64,000 nucleotides of DNA from Methylumidiphilus sp963753955 (lineage in GTDB: Bacteria > Pseudomonadota > Gammaproteobacteria > Methylococcales > Methylococcaceae): positions 124,001 through 188,000 of the forward strand of contig CAVWEM010000008.1 in the NCBI GenBank assembly GCA_963753955.1, in the 5' to 3' direction. The first letter of the stretch is position 1; every line of letters begins with the position of its first letter. Below are positions 54,568 through 63,485 of the stretch, one piece after another. Under the pieces are notes generated by a model, which saw only the letters and a list, made by a program, of their open reading frames with translations, was not told where the DNA came from and did not search any database. A program made the translations under genes and the position numbers.

Positions 54568-54676
54568 TTCGACTCTCTTCAGCTTGGCGGTTAAACAGCG
54601 TCAAAGCATGCCGCAATTGACCCCCTCTAACCGAACTGTCCTTGTCGCACTTGCCAGTTGAATCCGCCTTGGGATT

Positions 54677-56539
54677 TTGACCTTGTCCTCAATTAGCCGT
54701 CTTCTGCTACGGGGTGTTTTGCTGGTCACCGGCGGAGCCTCTGTGTTGATGGGTTTGCTGTTCCTCGGCCTGTACAGGAACCAGTTGCTGCAGGAGCGTT
54801 CCGAAATATCGCTGCAACTGAACCGCATGCTCCAAGTCACTTGGGAAAACGCCATGCTCAAGCGCGATATCGACGGACTCCGCGACATTGTTGCCAAAAT
54901 CGGCGAATTCAAAGGTGTGCGCGATGTGCTGCTGTTGTCATCCAGCGGCGAGGTGCGCTTTGCCTCCGACCTAGGCAAGCTTGGCCGGTGGATGCCAGAA
55001 GCCGTTCATGCCACGCGGGACGGCTTGCCTGCCAACCGTTTCGAGCGGATGGAATCCGGAAGCGAGGTGCTGCGCTCGATCAATCCGATCCCCAACCGGG
55101 TGGCCTGCGAACCCTGCCATGGCGATGCGACCACCCATCCAGTCAACGGCATCATGATTATTGATTACGATGCCGCGTCGATCCGCGACAGCGCCTTCCG
55201 TGGTGCCGCTTTGTTCACGCTGGCCGGGGCGGTCGTGCTTGCCCTGACCCTATCAACCCTATGGCTGCTGCTGCGCCGCCATGTCATTGTCCCCCTGTCC
55301 AAGCTTGATGCCGCCACGTGCGCCCTGACGGCTGGCGATCTGAATGTGCGGGCGGCTGTGGCAGACGGCACCGAAATCGGACGCGCGGCGGCCAATTTCA
55401 ATGCCATGGCCGAACGTCTCGGCCAGCAAATCGCCTTGGCCGAATCCCAGCAGCTCTATTTGCAAAGCTTGCTCGACAGCCTGCCCGACGGTGTCCGCGT
55501 CATCCGCACCGCCGACATGCAAGTTGTGCTTGCCAATAGCGCTTTTTGCCGACAGCTTGGCAAGCCGCTTGAGAGCATCTTGGGTCAACCCTGCTATCGG
55601 CACAGCCACGGTCGAGAGCAGCCCTGTGTCGCTATGATGATTTCCTGCCCGCTGGCCGAACTGCGGGATGTCGGCGACACCCTCAGGGCAAACCACCACC
55701 ACCAGCGCGAAGACGGTAGCCTGTTTCATGCCGAAATCCATGCCGCCTTGGTCGAAATAGAGGCGGATGCAGGCATTGAACGCTATGTGGTAGAGTCCGT
55801 GCGCGACATTGGCCAGACCGCCCGCGTTTCCCATGAGCAGCGCCTGTCCGAACTGGGCATGCTCGCGGCTGGCATCGCCCATGAAATCCATAACCCATTG
55901 GCCTCGGTGCGTCTTGGCGTCCAAGGATTGAAGCGCGAACTACGCGACGGGCGCATCACGCCCGAACAGATCGCAGATTACATGACGCTCATCGACCAGG
56001 AAATCGACAACTGCATCGCTGTCACCCGCCGCTTGCTTCTGCTGGCGCGTCCCCCCGCCAACTGCCTGCAACTGGTCGAACTGGGCAATGCCTTGGTCGA
56101 TACGCTGCGCTTGCTGAAGTACGATGCCCAGACCCGCGGGATTCGGCAAACATACCAATTGCCGGACACCCAATTACGAGTGCTCGCCGACGATGCCGAG
56201 GTGCGGATGATATTTCTCAACTTGTTCCAGAACGCCCACCATGCCATGCCGGATGGCGGCATTCTGTCGGTTCGCATCACCGAGGCCGACGGTTGGGCAC
56301 TCCTTGACGTTGCCGACACCGGCATCGGCATGGCACCGGAACAGGTCGAGTTTATCTTCGACCCCTTCTACAGCCGCCGTGCCGACGGTGTCGGTGGCAC
56401 CGGCTTGGGGCTTACCATCGTCAAGGATTTCGTGGAACGCATGGGTGGCGGAATTTCGGTCGAAAGCACCCTGGGGAAAGGCTCGTGCTTCCACATTCGC
56501 CTTGCCTTGGCCGAAGCCGTATTGGAAGGTAGCGCATGA
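54677..56539 (+). CDS. Sensor histidine kinase with periplasmic CxxCH motif
   Basis: A 620-residue sensor. TM1 (LLRGVLLVTGGASVLMGLLFLG) and TM2 (LFTLAGAVVLALTLSTLWLLL) bracket a periplasmic domain with ACEPCH, a c-type heme attachment motif (Cys144, Cys147, His148). Then come HAMP (VPLSKLDAATCALTAGDL), a PAS domain (SLLDSLPDGVRVIRTADM), HisKA with the phospho-His in HEIHNPL near residue 402, and HATPase with GGTGLGLTIV. The TTG start at 54677 or one at 54683 is weak. It is coupled to the response regulator by ATGA. A redox or gas-sensing role through covalent heme is suggested, not proven. Confidence 0.85.
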   Translation: MTLSSISRLLLRGVLLVTGGASVLMGLLFLGLYRNQLLQERSEISLQLNRMLQVTWENAMLKRDIDGLRDIVAKIGEFKGVRDVLLLSSSGEVRFASDLGKLGRWMPEAVHATRDGLPANRFERMESGSEVLRSINPIPNRVACEPCHGDATTHPVNGIMIIDYDAASIRDSAFRGAALFTLAGAVVLALTLSTLWLLLRRHVIVPLSKLDAATCALTAGDLNVRAAVADGTEIGRAAANFNAMAERLGQQIALAESQQLYLQSLLDSLPDGVRVIRTADMQVVLANSAFCRQLGKPLESILGQPCYRHSHGREQPCVAMMISCPLAELRDVGDTLRANHHHQREDGSLFHAEIHAALVEIEADAGIERYVVESVRDIGQTARVSHEQRLSELGMLAAGIAHEIHNPLASVRLGVQGLKRELRDGRITPEQIADYMTLIDQEIDNCIAVTRRLLLLARPPANCLQLVELGNALVDTLRLLKYDAQTRGIRQTYQLPDTQLRVLADDAEVRMIFLNLFQNAHHAMPDGGILSVRITEADGWALLDVADTGIGMAPEQVEFIFDPFYSRRADGVGGTGLGLTIVKDFVERMGGGISVESTLGKGSCFHIRLALAEAVLEGSA

Positions 56540-57864
56540 AAGAGAAGACTTTGTTGGTGGTCGATGACGATGCGACTTTCAACAACCTGCTGCGCCGACA
56601 AATCAGCGCCATGGGCCTCAATGTCATTGGCGCAACCTCTTGGGCCGAAGCGCAGATGAAACTGGCCGAGATTGAGCCCGATGCCATCATTCTCGACTAC
56701 AAGCTACCGGACAGCGACGCGGCCAGCATCCTGCCCGAAATCCGCAACCTCTACCCGGTCATCGTCCTCACCGGCTACGGCTCGATTCCCAACGCCGTCA
56801 GCGCCATCCGCGAGGGTGCGGCTGATTTCCTGACTAAGCCGGTCAACCTCGACGAATTCGAATTGACCGTCCGGCGCGTGCTGGAAACCGCCGAATTGCG
56901 CGAATCCAACCGCTTCTACCGCACCCAACTGGCCTCCTTCCGCCCCGGTCCGATGTTGTTCGCCAGCGCTGCCATGCGGGAGGTTCAAGCCTTGATCGAT
57001 GCCGTCGGCCCGAACGACACCACGGTGTTGATCCAAGGCGAATCAGGCACCGGCAAAGAAATGGTGGCCCAAGCCGTCCATGAGCGTAGCCAGCGTTCAG
57101 CCAGCGAACTGGTCGCCATCGATTGCAGTGGCTTGCAGGAAAATCTGTTCGAATCGGAATTGTTCGGCCATGAGCGCGGCGCGTTTACCGGTGCCGACCG
57201 GCAGAAAAAAGGACTGATTGAAGAAGCCAAGGGGAGTTCGTTGTTTCTGGACGAAATTGGCGATATTGGCTCTTCCATACAAGCCAAATTGCTGCGGGTC
57301 ATGGAGACCAGCACCTTTAGGCGACTCGGCGGCAACAAAACCCTCAGCGCCGACGTTCGCTTCATTGCCGCCACCAACCGCGATCTCCTCAAGATGAGCA
57401 AAGACGGAGATTACCGCAGCGACCTTTATTTCCGTTTGTCTCCTTTTGTCATCACAGTGCCTCCCCTGCGTGAGCGCCGCGAAGACATTGCGCTGCTGGC
57501 GCAGCATTTCCTCTCCCGCTTCACACGCACCATGCCCGCGCGTTTGACGGAAGAGGCCCTCGGCTTGCTGGTCGCCTACGACTGGCCGGGCAATGTGCGC
57601 GAACTTCGTAACGCCATCGAGCGATCCGTCATCCTCTCCCGCCCAGGCAAGCTAGTCCACGCCCAACATTTATCCTTCATACCTCGCACACAGACGGAAG
57701 AAACCGTGCTCCGCTTCAACCAAGACCCCACGTTGGAGCAGATCGAACGCGAATATCTGCATCAAATTATGGCTAAGTACGGCGGCAACCGCCAGAAAAC
57801 AGCGGCGGTTCTGGGCATCAGCGAACGGCACATTTATCGGCTGATCGAAAAATACCGTTCATAA
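56536..57864 (+). CDS. Sigma54-dependent response regulator (NtrC family)
   Basis: The 442-residue protein has an N-terminal receiver domain (LVVDDDATFNNLLRR, phospho-Asp in IILDYKLP, then VIVLTGYGS). The AAA+ sigma54-activating domain contains GESGTGKE, ESELFGHERGAFTGA and FLDEIGDIG, and the C-terminus has a Fis-type helix-turn-helix (GGNRQKTAAVLGISERHIYRLI). GAFTGA identifies a sigma54 activator. It is the partner of the upstream sensor kinase. Target promoters are not identifiable here. Confidence 0.9.
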   Translation: MKEKTLLVVDDDATFNNLLRRQISAMGLNVIGATSWAEAQMKLAEIEPDAIILDYKLPDSDAASILPEIRNLYPVIVLTGYGSIPNAVSAIREGAADFLTKPVNLDEFELTVRRVLETAELRESNRFYRTQLASFRPGPMLFASAAMREVQALIDAVGPNDTTVLIQGESGTGKEMVAQAVHERSQRSASELVAIDCSGLQENLFESELFGHERGAFTGADRQKKGLIEEAKGSSLFLDEIGDIGSSIQAKLLRVMETSTFRRLGGNKTLSADVRFIAATNRDLLKMSKDGDYRSDLYFRLSPFVITVPPLRERREDIALLAQHFLSRFTRTMPARLTEEALGLLVAYDWPGNVRELRNAIERSVILSRPGKLVHAQHLSFIPRTQTEETVLRFNQDPTLEQIEREYLHQIMAKYGGNRQKTAAVLGISERHIYRLIEKYRS

Positions 57865-58452
57865 GAGCGGCTTCCCTGTTTGGCTCTGTTTGATCATGCT
57901 GTCGATTTGCAAACCCACCATCCTGTCCATGAGTTTCGGATTAAATCCGGTCGCATCGGTAATAGCTTGAAGACTATTGAGCATAACGCTCTCTGCGATT
58001 AAAGCTTGGATGCTGGTCGCCAATCTGCCGAAGGCGTTTAAGACAAGGACATATTCGGCGGGTGGTAGCTTGTCTTGCAGCTCCGAGCGTAAGGCAATAA
58101 GTAACCATCCCCACATGGATATCATCATTGGATTGGTCACTTTCTGTTTTATATGCACCAAACCGACATAAACCTGCCATTCCCAATAATCGCCGTCAAA
58201 CTCGCTTTTAAGTGTTTTTCGCCACCAGTTGCGCAATGTCATTTCACGTTTTTCGCGTCCGTCCTTATTTAAAATTTCCGCTGTTTGTGAATGTGCAAAC
58301 AGGACATCATAAAATCCCTGGATGATTCTATCCTCTAGCCCTAACAGTAAGTCCCGGTGCTTGGCTAGACAGGCTGCGTCTTGATCACCAAAACGGGTTT
58401 CGGCGGGCATATCGGCAAAAATTTTTGCAGTAACCTGATGGATGCTTGTCAT
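57859..58452 (-). CDS. Protoglobin-domain protein
   Basis: A 197-residue protein of the protoglobin fold: HRDLLLGLEDRIIQGFYDVLF, then NWWRKTLKSEFDGDYWEWQVYVGLVHIKQKV, in which VGLVHIKQKV holds the likely proximal heme His, and MMISMWGWLLIALRSEL. The final part is extra helix. Protoglobins bind O2, CO or NO. It overlaps the response regulator convergently by 6 bases and follows the LC7 gene by 57 bases on the same strand, so the two are probably co-transcribed. Confidence 0.78.
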   Translation of the reverse strand: MTSIHQVTAKIFADMPAETRFGDQDAACLAKHRDLLLGLEDRIIQGFYDVLFAHSQTAEILNKDGREKREMTLRNWWRKTLKSEFDGDYWEWQVYVGLVHIKQKVTNPMMISMWGWLLIALRSELQDKLPPAEYVLVLNAFGRLATSIQALIAESVMLNSLQAITDATGFNPKLMDRMVGLQIDSMIKQSQTGKPLL

Positions 58453-58509
58453 GTGGCGAATCCCAAATAATCTGAAAATGGATTGGTTGTGAGGAGAATA
58501 ACACTTTGG

Positions 58510-58872
58510 TTACAGCACTTGCTCAATACTCACGGCTGCACGTTTGACATCCAAAAAAATCAATCCTAATTTGGCGTTAGGACGCGCCAATACTGTCAGC
58601 ACCCCTTCGTTTCCGGCATGAACCATCAGGATGTAACCTTTTGAACCTTTGACTAAAACCTGCTCTAATTCGCCTCTCGCCAACTCTCGGGCGGTTCTGA
58701 AGCCCAAGGACAGCATTGCCGCGCTCATCGCGCCAAGCCGATCTTCATCGAGACCAGACGGCAAGACCGCCGCTATCATCAAACCGTCGCTGGAGACCAC
58801 CCCCGATGCCTCGATATCGGAAGAAGTACCATTTAGTTCTGTCAAAATAGAATTTAACATATCAGTGCGCAT
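58510..58872 (-). CDS. Roadblock/LC7-domain protein
   Basis: A 120-residue protein, start ATG 58872 chosen because GGAG lies 9 bases upstream; the in-frame codon at 58887 is itself the ribosome-site region. It has MLNSILTELNGTSSDIEASG, VSSDGLMIAAVLPSGLDEDRL and VLVKGSKGYILMVHAGN, typical roadblock/LC7 features. Such proteins often act as partners of small GTPases or sensor proteins. The co-encoded protoglobin is the obvious candidate partner. Confidence 0.82.
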   Translation of the reverse strand: MRTDMLNSILTELNGTSSDIEASGVVSSDGLMIAAVLPSGLDEDRLGAMSAAMLSLGFRTARELARGELEQVLVKGSKGYILMVHAGNEGVLTVLARPNAKLGLIFLDVKRAAVSIEQVL

Positions 58873-59715
58873 TTTAAGTTTCTCCAAATAATGCTTTTAA
58901 TTTCCCAACTCAGCCACCGACATAAGACCGGAGATAAGTTGAGGCTTCAGTCACGGGGATAGTCCTCTATGCCTTGACCAATTACGAAATTACCCGGGGG
59001 ATATGCAAGGCATCTTTGATGCCAAAGCCTTAAACCAAACGTAAATCATTGTATATAATGCTTAATCTAAAGCTGGCGCATAATTGCGAGCTATACGGCA
59101 AGATGCCAAAATGACAGGACGCAATTTGGTATCGCATTGCTAAGTGCCTGTGCAAAAAGGATATTTTCGAAGTTTTCCTGGTTGACGAAATGTCATGGCG
59201 AGTTGTCGGCATCGGTTTCCTCTGTCGCAGCGTCACCGCATTTGGGCAGCCCATTCCCCACAACTATCAGCGGCGGGATTGCAGATCCAATGGACACAAA
59301 TTGGACAATCGCCCCTAGCCAAGGGACGGCGCGGCTTGGGCGCGATTGTCCAGGGAGTTTTCCACAGAAATTGTGGATAAGTCATCGCACCTGCCTGGTC
59401 TGGACAGAGATTTCCAGGACAGGGCGGAGTCGGCGGCAACCTCCAAATGATAGGCAGGTGGCCGCGCAGCACCGCCCTCGCATCCCCCGTAACGGCATCC
59501 TGCGTCGCAGGCTGTCCTGAAAGCCGCCCATTAGGCAGCCCTTGAGCGAACCGATGGGCAACCCAAAAGCCCCGCACAGCGATGGTCGGCGCACCCGGCT
59601 CATCAGGCGCATCAGGCGCAGGGAACTGCCATTGCTCGGGGGCGGGCGGCAAGCCGATCAGGGCGGTTTACGCTAGACTCTATGGACAGTTTCCTGACAA
59701 TATCCTGCCAAACCC
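58873..59715. other. Intergenic stretch of about 840 bp
   Basis: Between the LC7 gene (minus) and the FAD dehydrogenase (plus) I recognise no gene. A perfect hairpin-type palindrome GGCATC-TTT-GATGCC lies at 59009-59023, and TATAAT occurs at 59054-59059. A GG/GC pair near 59072 looks like a sigma54 site but its spacing is wrong. The 3' half is GC-rich with Pro-rich frames that are probably shadows. Confidence 0.5.
59009..59023. promoter_or_regulatory. Short palindrome, possible operator
   Basis: GGCATCTTTGATGCC is a perfect 6-bp inverted repeat with a 3-base centre. It lies about 140 bp upstream of the LC7 start. It could be an operator for the LC7-protoglobin operon, with no further evidence. 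Confidence 0.3.
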
Positions 59716-62700
59716 ATGAATGCCATCCTAAATCCCACCTCCGTCCAAACGCCTCCCGGTGGTTTCCGGGAAATCCCTTTCAACTACACCTCCGCCGACG
59801 ACCATCAAGCCCTTTCGCTGCTGCTGGGCCCAGACATCGTCAATACCTTGGAGGATTTGCGGGCCAAGCGGGTGACGGGACGCTCGGCCCGGCTGTTGAT
59901 GCGTTTTTTCGGTGAAATCCTGATCCACCGGCGCAATCCCTATCTGTTCCAGGAATTGGTGGATTCCCCCAATCGGCGCAAACGGCTATTCGAGAAGGGA
60001 GAGAAGGATTTAGGGCTAATCGAGCGCAATGTGGGCGTGGAACACCAAGTGAAGAAGGTCGTCGCCGCCTCGCGCCAATTGCTGGCCGAGTTCCGCCGGG
60101 AAGTGGAAGGCGTCCCCGAACAGCGCAAGCGCATCAAGCGGGAACTGGGCAAGGTGGTTGGCGGGCAGAATGTGCTGTTCGACCCGTTCAGCCTGGTTTC
60201 CCATGCCACCGACGCCACCGACTGGCGCTTGCATCTGCCCTTGGCCGTGGTCATGCCCGACAAAGAGGAGCAAGTCGCCCCGTTGCTGGCCGCCGTGGGT
60301 AAGTTGGGGCTGAAAGCCATCCCCCGTGGCGGCGGCACCGGGCTGACCGGCGGGGCGATTCCGTTGCGGCCTAATTGTGTCGTCATCAATTCGGAAAAGC
60401 TGGATCGGATCAGAGGCACCGAAGAGCGTCAGTTCCCGCTGCAAGACGGCAGCACGGCGACCGCGCAAGTGTTGCATGTGGAAGCCGGCGTCGTGACGGA
60501 GAAGGCCATGGAATACGCCAGCCATCGCGGCTTGGTGTTCGCCACCGACCCGACCAGCTCCTGGGCCTCCACCATTGGCGGCAATGTCGCCGAGAATGCC
60601 GGCGGCAAGATGGCGGTGCGCTGGGGAACCTGCATCGACAATCTGCTGGGCTGGAACATGGCGATGCCGGGTGGCCAGCGCTGGACGATCCGCCGCACCG
60701 ACCATCAATTGCGCAAGATTCTGCCCAATGATGACATATGTTTTGAGGTCAGCGACGGGCAAGGCCAACCGATCAAGCGCGTCGAACTGAAAGGCAGCGA
60801 AATCCGCAAGAAAGGTTTGTGGAAGGACATCACCAATAAAGCTTTGAAGGGTGTGCCGGGCTTGCAGAAGGAAGGCACGGACGGCCTGATTACCTCGGCG
60901 GAGTTCATCCTGTATCCGCAATACGAAGCCACCCGGACATTGTGCCTGGAATTCTTCGGCCAGGACATGGACGAGGCCAGCCGCGTGATTCTCGATCTAT
61001 CCTATGCCTTTCCCTTTCCCGACCAAGGCGAGGAAACCTTGCTGGCCTTGGAGCATTTCGACGATGAATATGTCCGCGCCATCCATTACCAAGTCAAATC
61101 GACTCGTGCCGAAACGCCCAAGGCCGTGTTGATTATCGACGTGGCCGGCCATACCGACGAGCAAGCGCGGCGCGGCGTTGAGAAGATTCGGGCCGTGTTG
61201 GAGCGTTATCCCAATTCCCAATTTTTCGAGGCGCGGGACAAAGCCGAGGCGACGCGCTTCTGGGCCGACCGCAAGAAATTCGGGGCCATCGCCCGCCGCA
61301 CCAACGCCTTCAAGCTCAACGAAGACATCGTGATCCCGCTGGAAGCGCTGGCCGAGTTTGCCCGCTTCATTGACGCCGTGAATGTGGACGAAGAGCGTTA
61401 CGCCCAAGGGCGATTCCTGGATCGCGCCGCCAAGCTGCTGGGTGAACCGGAAGCGGAAGAAGACGCCGAATCCTTCGCGGCCAAAGCGCCGTCGGCTTTG
61501 GCTTTGTTGGCGCAAGCCCGCGAGGCGTTGGGCAAAGCCAACGAGAAGACTCTTCGCAGCTTGGCCGTCATCACCCACTTCCGCCAAGAACTGGCTGAAT
61601 TGCTGCGTGGCTTTGAGCGTTTCAATGAAAGCCTGGACAAGGCGCACCAGGATGTGCGCGACCGCCGCATCGTGTTGGCGACCCATATGCATGCCGGCGA
61701 TGGCAATGTGCATGTGAACCTGCCTGTACTCTCCAACGACCGGCCCATGTTGGATCGGTCGGCGGAGGTTATCGACATCGTTATGGCGAAAGTCGTGGAC
61801 TTGGGCGGCGTGGTGTCGGGCGAACATGGCATCGGTGTGACCAAACTCAAATATCTGGATCAAGACATCCTCGACCAACTGGCCGCCCACCGCCGCGAGG
61901 TCGATCCGCAAGGCATCATGAACCCCGGCAAATTGGAAGATTTGCCCGTCCTAGACCTGCTGTTCACGCCGTCCTTCAACCTGCTGGAATTGGAAGCCCG
62001 CATTCTGCGCCATGGGCAATTGGAAGAATTGGCGAAGAAAATTGCCCATTGCGTCCGTTGCGGCAAGTGCAAGCCCGATTGCTGCATGTTCCATCCCGCA
62101 GGCAGCCTGTTCTACCATCCGCGCAACAAGAACCTCGCCATCGGTTCCGTCATCGAGGCCCTGCTGTATGACGCGCAACGCGAGCATTCCACCCAATTTG
62201 AGTTGCTGCGCTGGCTGGAGGAGGTCTCCGACCATTGCACGACCTGCCACAAATGCCTGAAACCTTGCCCGGTGGACATCGACACGGGCGAGGTTTCGGT
62301 GCTGGAACGCAAAATCCTGTCGGACTGGGGCTATAAGCATACGCCGGTGGCGACGCAGATGACGTTGTATTATCTGAACAACCGCTCCCCCGCCTTCAAC
62401 AGTGTCTTCCGCGCCACGGTGTTGCGGGTCGGCATCAAAGGCCAGCAAATCGCCTCGGCGCTGGTCAAGCCCTTACAACCCAAGCAAGGCCCATCGCCTT
62501 ACTATCCGTTGCGGCTGCTCAAATCTTCCCTGCCCACGGTGCCGGCCAAGACCCTGTGCGATGTGGTGCCGAAATGCGAGGCGGATCAGGTGCTGGTGTT
62601 CGAGCCGGAGGGGAAAGCTGAAACCACGGTGTTTTATTTCCCCGGCTGTGGCTCCGAGCGCATGGTCTCGACGATCTCCATGGCCGTCATCCATGTGTTG

Positions 62701-63372
62701 TTGGCGGCGAAGACGCGGGTCGTCCTGCCTCCGCCGTTCCTGTGCTGCGGTTTCCCGTTGAAAGCCAACGCCAAGACCGCAATGCATGCCCATAACGAAC
62801 TGCGCGTGACCATCCTGCTCAACCAAATCCGCGACATGTTCAGCCATCTGGATTTCGATGGCTGTGTGGTCAGTTGCGGCACTTGCCGGGAAGGGTTGGC
62901 GGAAATGGAGGCGGCCAAGCTGTTTGGCGGTAGGCTGGTGGACATCGCCCGCTATGCCTTGGAGCGCGGGCTGAAATTCGAGGGCGAGGGCGGTTATCTG
63001 TACCACGCCCCCTGCCACGACTCCTTGGGCGGCAAGGCCCGCGAGGTGCTGGGCAAGCTGGGCGGCTTCGGCGAGGTGACGCCGGTTCCCAATTGCTGTT
63101 CAGAAGCCGGCACCCTGTCCCTGTCCCGCCCCGACATCACTGGCGCGATGCTGGTGCGCAAGCGGGAATCCCTGCAAGAAACCCTGCGGGAACAGGCCCA
63201 GGCCACCCTCCTCACCAACTGCCCATCCTGTGTGCAGGGGTTGGGCCGCAATCGATCCCTTGGGATCGCTCCCCAACATATCGCCGTGGCCTTGGCCGAA
63301 AAACTGAGCGGGAAGGAATGGCAGGAGAACTTCCAGAGCCAAGCTGTGCGGGCCATGACATTCAACTTTTAG
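59716..63372 (+). CDS. FAD-linked dehydrogenase fused to Fe-S reductase (DUF3683 type)
   Basis: A 1218-residue protein. The N-terminal 130 residues are a DUF3683-like region (FREIPFNYTSADDHQALSLL). The FAD-binding domain carries PRGGGTGLTGGAIPL and DPTSSWASTIGGNVAENAGG. The middle is the FAD-oxidase C domain, with THMHAGDGNVHVNLPV. Two 4Fe-4S motifs follow (CVRCGKCKPDCC near 779 and CTTCHKCLKPCP near 840), then two CCG domains (FPGCGSERM, CCGFPLKANA). It resembles a fusion of GlcD/D-lactate dehydrogenase with GlcF/GlpC-like electron-transfer modules. Substrate probably a 2-hydroxy acid; not proven. Confidence 0.88.
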   Translation: MNAILNPTSVQTPPGGFREIPFNYTSADDHQALSLLLGPDIVNTLEDLRAKRVTGRSARLLMRFFGEILIHRRNPYLFQELVDSPNRRKRLFEKGEKDLGLIERNVGVEHQVKKVVAASRQLLAEFRREVEGVPEQRKRIKRELGKVVGGQNVLFDPFSLVSHATDATDWRLHLPLAVVMPDKEEQVAPLLAAVGKLGLKAIPRGGGTGLTGGAIPLRPNCVVINSEKLDRIRGTEERQFPLQDGSTATAQVLHVEAGVVTEKAMEYASHRGLVFATDPTSSWASTIGGNVAENAGGKMAVRWGTCIDNLLGWNMAMPGGQRWTIRRTDHQLRKILPNDDICFEVSDGQGQPIKRVELKGSEIRKKGLWKDITNKALKGVPGLQKEGTDGLITSAEFILYPQYEATRTLCLEFFGQDMDEASRVILDLSYAFPFPDQGEETLLALEHFDDEYVRAIHYQVKSTRAETPKAVLIIDVAGHTDEQARRGVEKIRAVLERYPNSQFFEARDKAEATRFWADRKKFGAIARRTNAFKLNEDIVIPLEALAEFARFIDAVNVDEERYAQGRFLDRAAKLLGEPEAEEDAESFAAKAPSALALLAQAREALGKANEKTLRSLAVITHFRQELAELLRGFERFNESLDKAHQDVRDRRIVLATHMHAGDGNVHVNLPVLSNDRPMLDRSAEVIDIVMAKVVDLGGVVSGEHGIGVTKLKYLDQDILDQLAAHRREVDPQGIMNPGKLEDLPVLDLLFTPSFNLLELEARILRHGQLEELAKKIAHCVRCGKCKPDCCMFHPAGSLFYHPRNKNLAIGSVIEALLYDAQREHSTQFELLRWLEEVSDHCTTCHKCLKPCPVDIDTGEVSVLERKILSDWGYKHTPVATQMTLYYLNNRSPAFNSVFRATVLRVGIKGQQIASALVKPLQPKQGPSPYYPLRLLKSSLPTVPAKTLCDVVPKCEADQVLVFEPEGKAETTVFYFPGCGSERMVSTISMAVIHVLLAAKTRVVLPPPFLCCGFPLKANAKTAMHAHNELRVTILLNQIRDMFSHLDFDGCVVSCGTCREGLAEMEAAKLFGGRLVDIARYALERGLKFEGEGGYLYHAPCHDSLGGKAREVLGKLGGFGEVTPVPNCCSEAGTLSLSRPDITGAMLVRKRESLQETLREQAQATLLTNCPSCVQGLGRNRSLGIAPQHIAVALAEKLSGKEWQENFQSQAVRAMTFNF

Positions 63373-63470
63373 AGTATTTCCATCTCCGCCTTGCCCAATT
63401 TGCCCACTTCGTTGCGTGGCAGGCACTCGACGAAGTGGATTTTCCGGGGTCGGACTAATGTCCCGCAAGA
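63369..63470 (-). pseudogene. 3' remnant of an AMP-dependent acyl-CoA ligase
   Basis: Minus-strand reading of this stretch gives RPRKIHFVECLPRNEVGKL then GKAEMEIL and a stop at 63369-63371, the typical C-terminal end of an AMP-binding synthetase/ligase (LPRN-x-x-GK motif with catalytic Lys region). It lies in the same frame as the gene at 63486 but after its stop. No upstream ligase domain is present in the window, so only the tail survives. Its stop overlaps the dehydrogenase stop. Confidence 0.6.
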
Positions 63471-63485
63471 AGATTGGAGTGAAAA

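Larger units (their letters stand above)
53916..54676. other. Non-coding repeat region with MITE-like element and IS remnant
   Basis: No real gene was recognised here. The part 53985-54150 has several small hairpins (such as TCTGCC-AGGC-GGCAGA). The inverted-repeat element at 54169-54369 and the IS30 remnant at 54440-54567 are listed separately. The region separates the T6SS cassette from the sensor kinase and probably reflects repeated insertion. Confidence 0.6.

Noticed and set aside
59072..59086. Sigma54-like promoter (TGGCGC...TTGCG)
   Set aside because: Only 9 bases between GG and GC instead of 10, and no suitably placed + strand gene.
59233..59652. Minus-strand frame of about 139 codons upstream of the FAD dehydrogenase
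   Set aside because: Pro-rich low-complexity composition, no recognisable motif; likely chance in GC-rich sequence.
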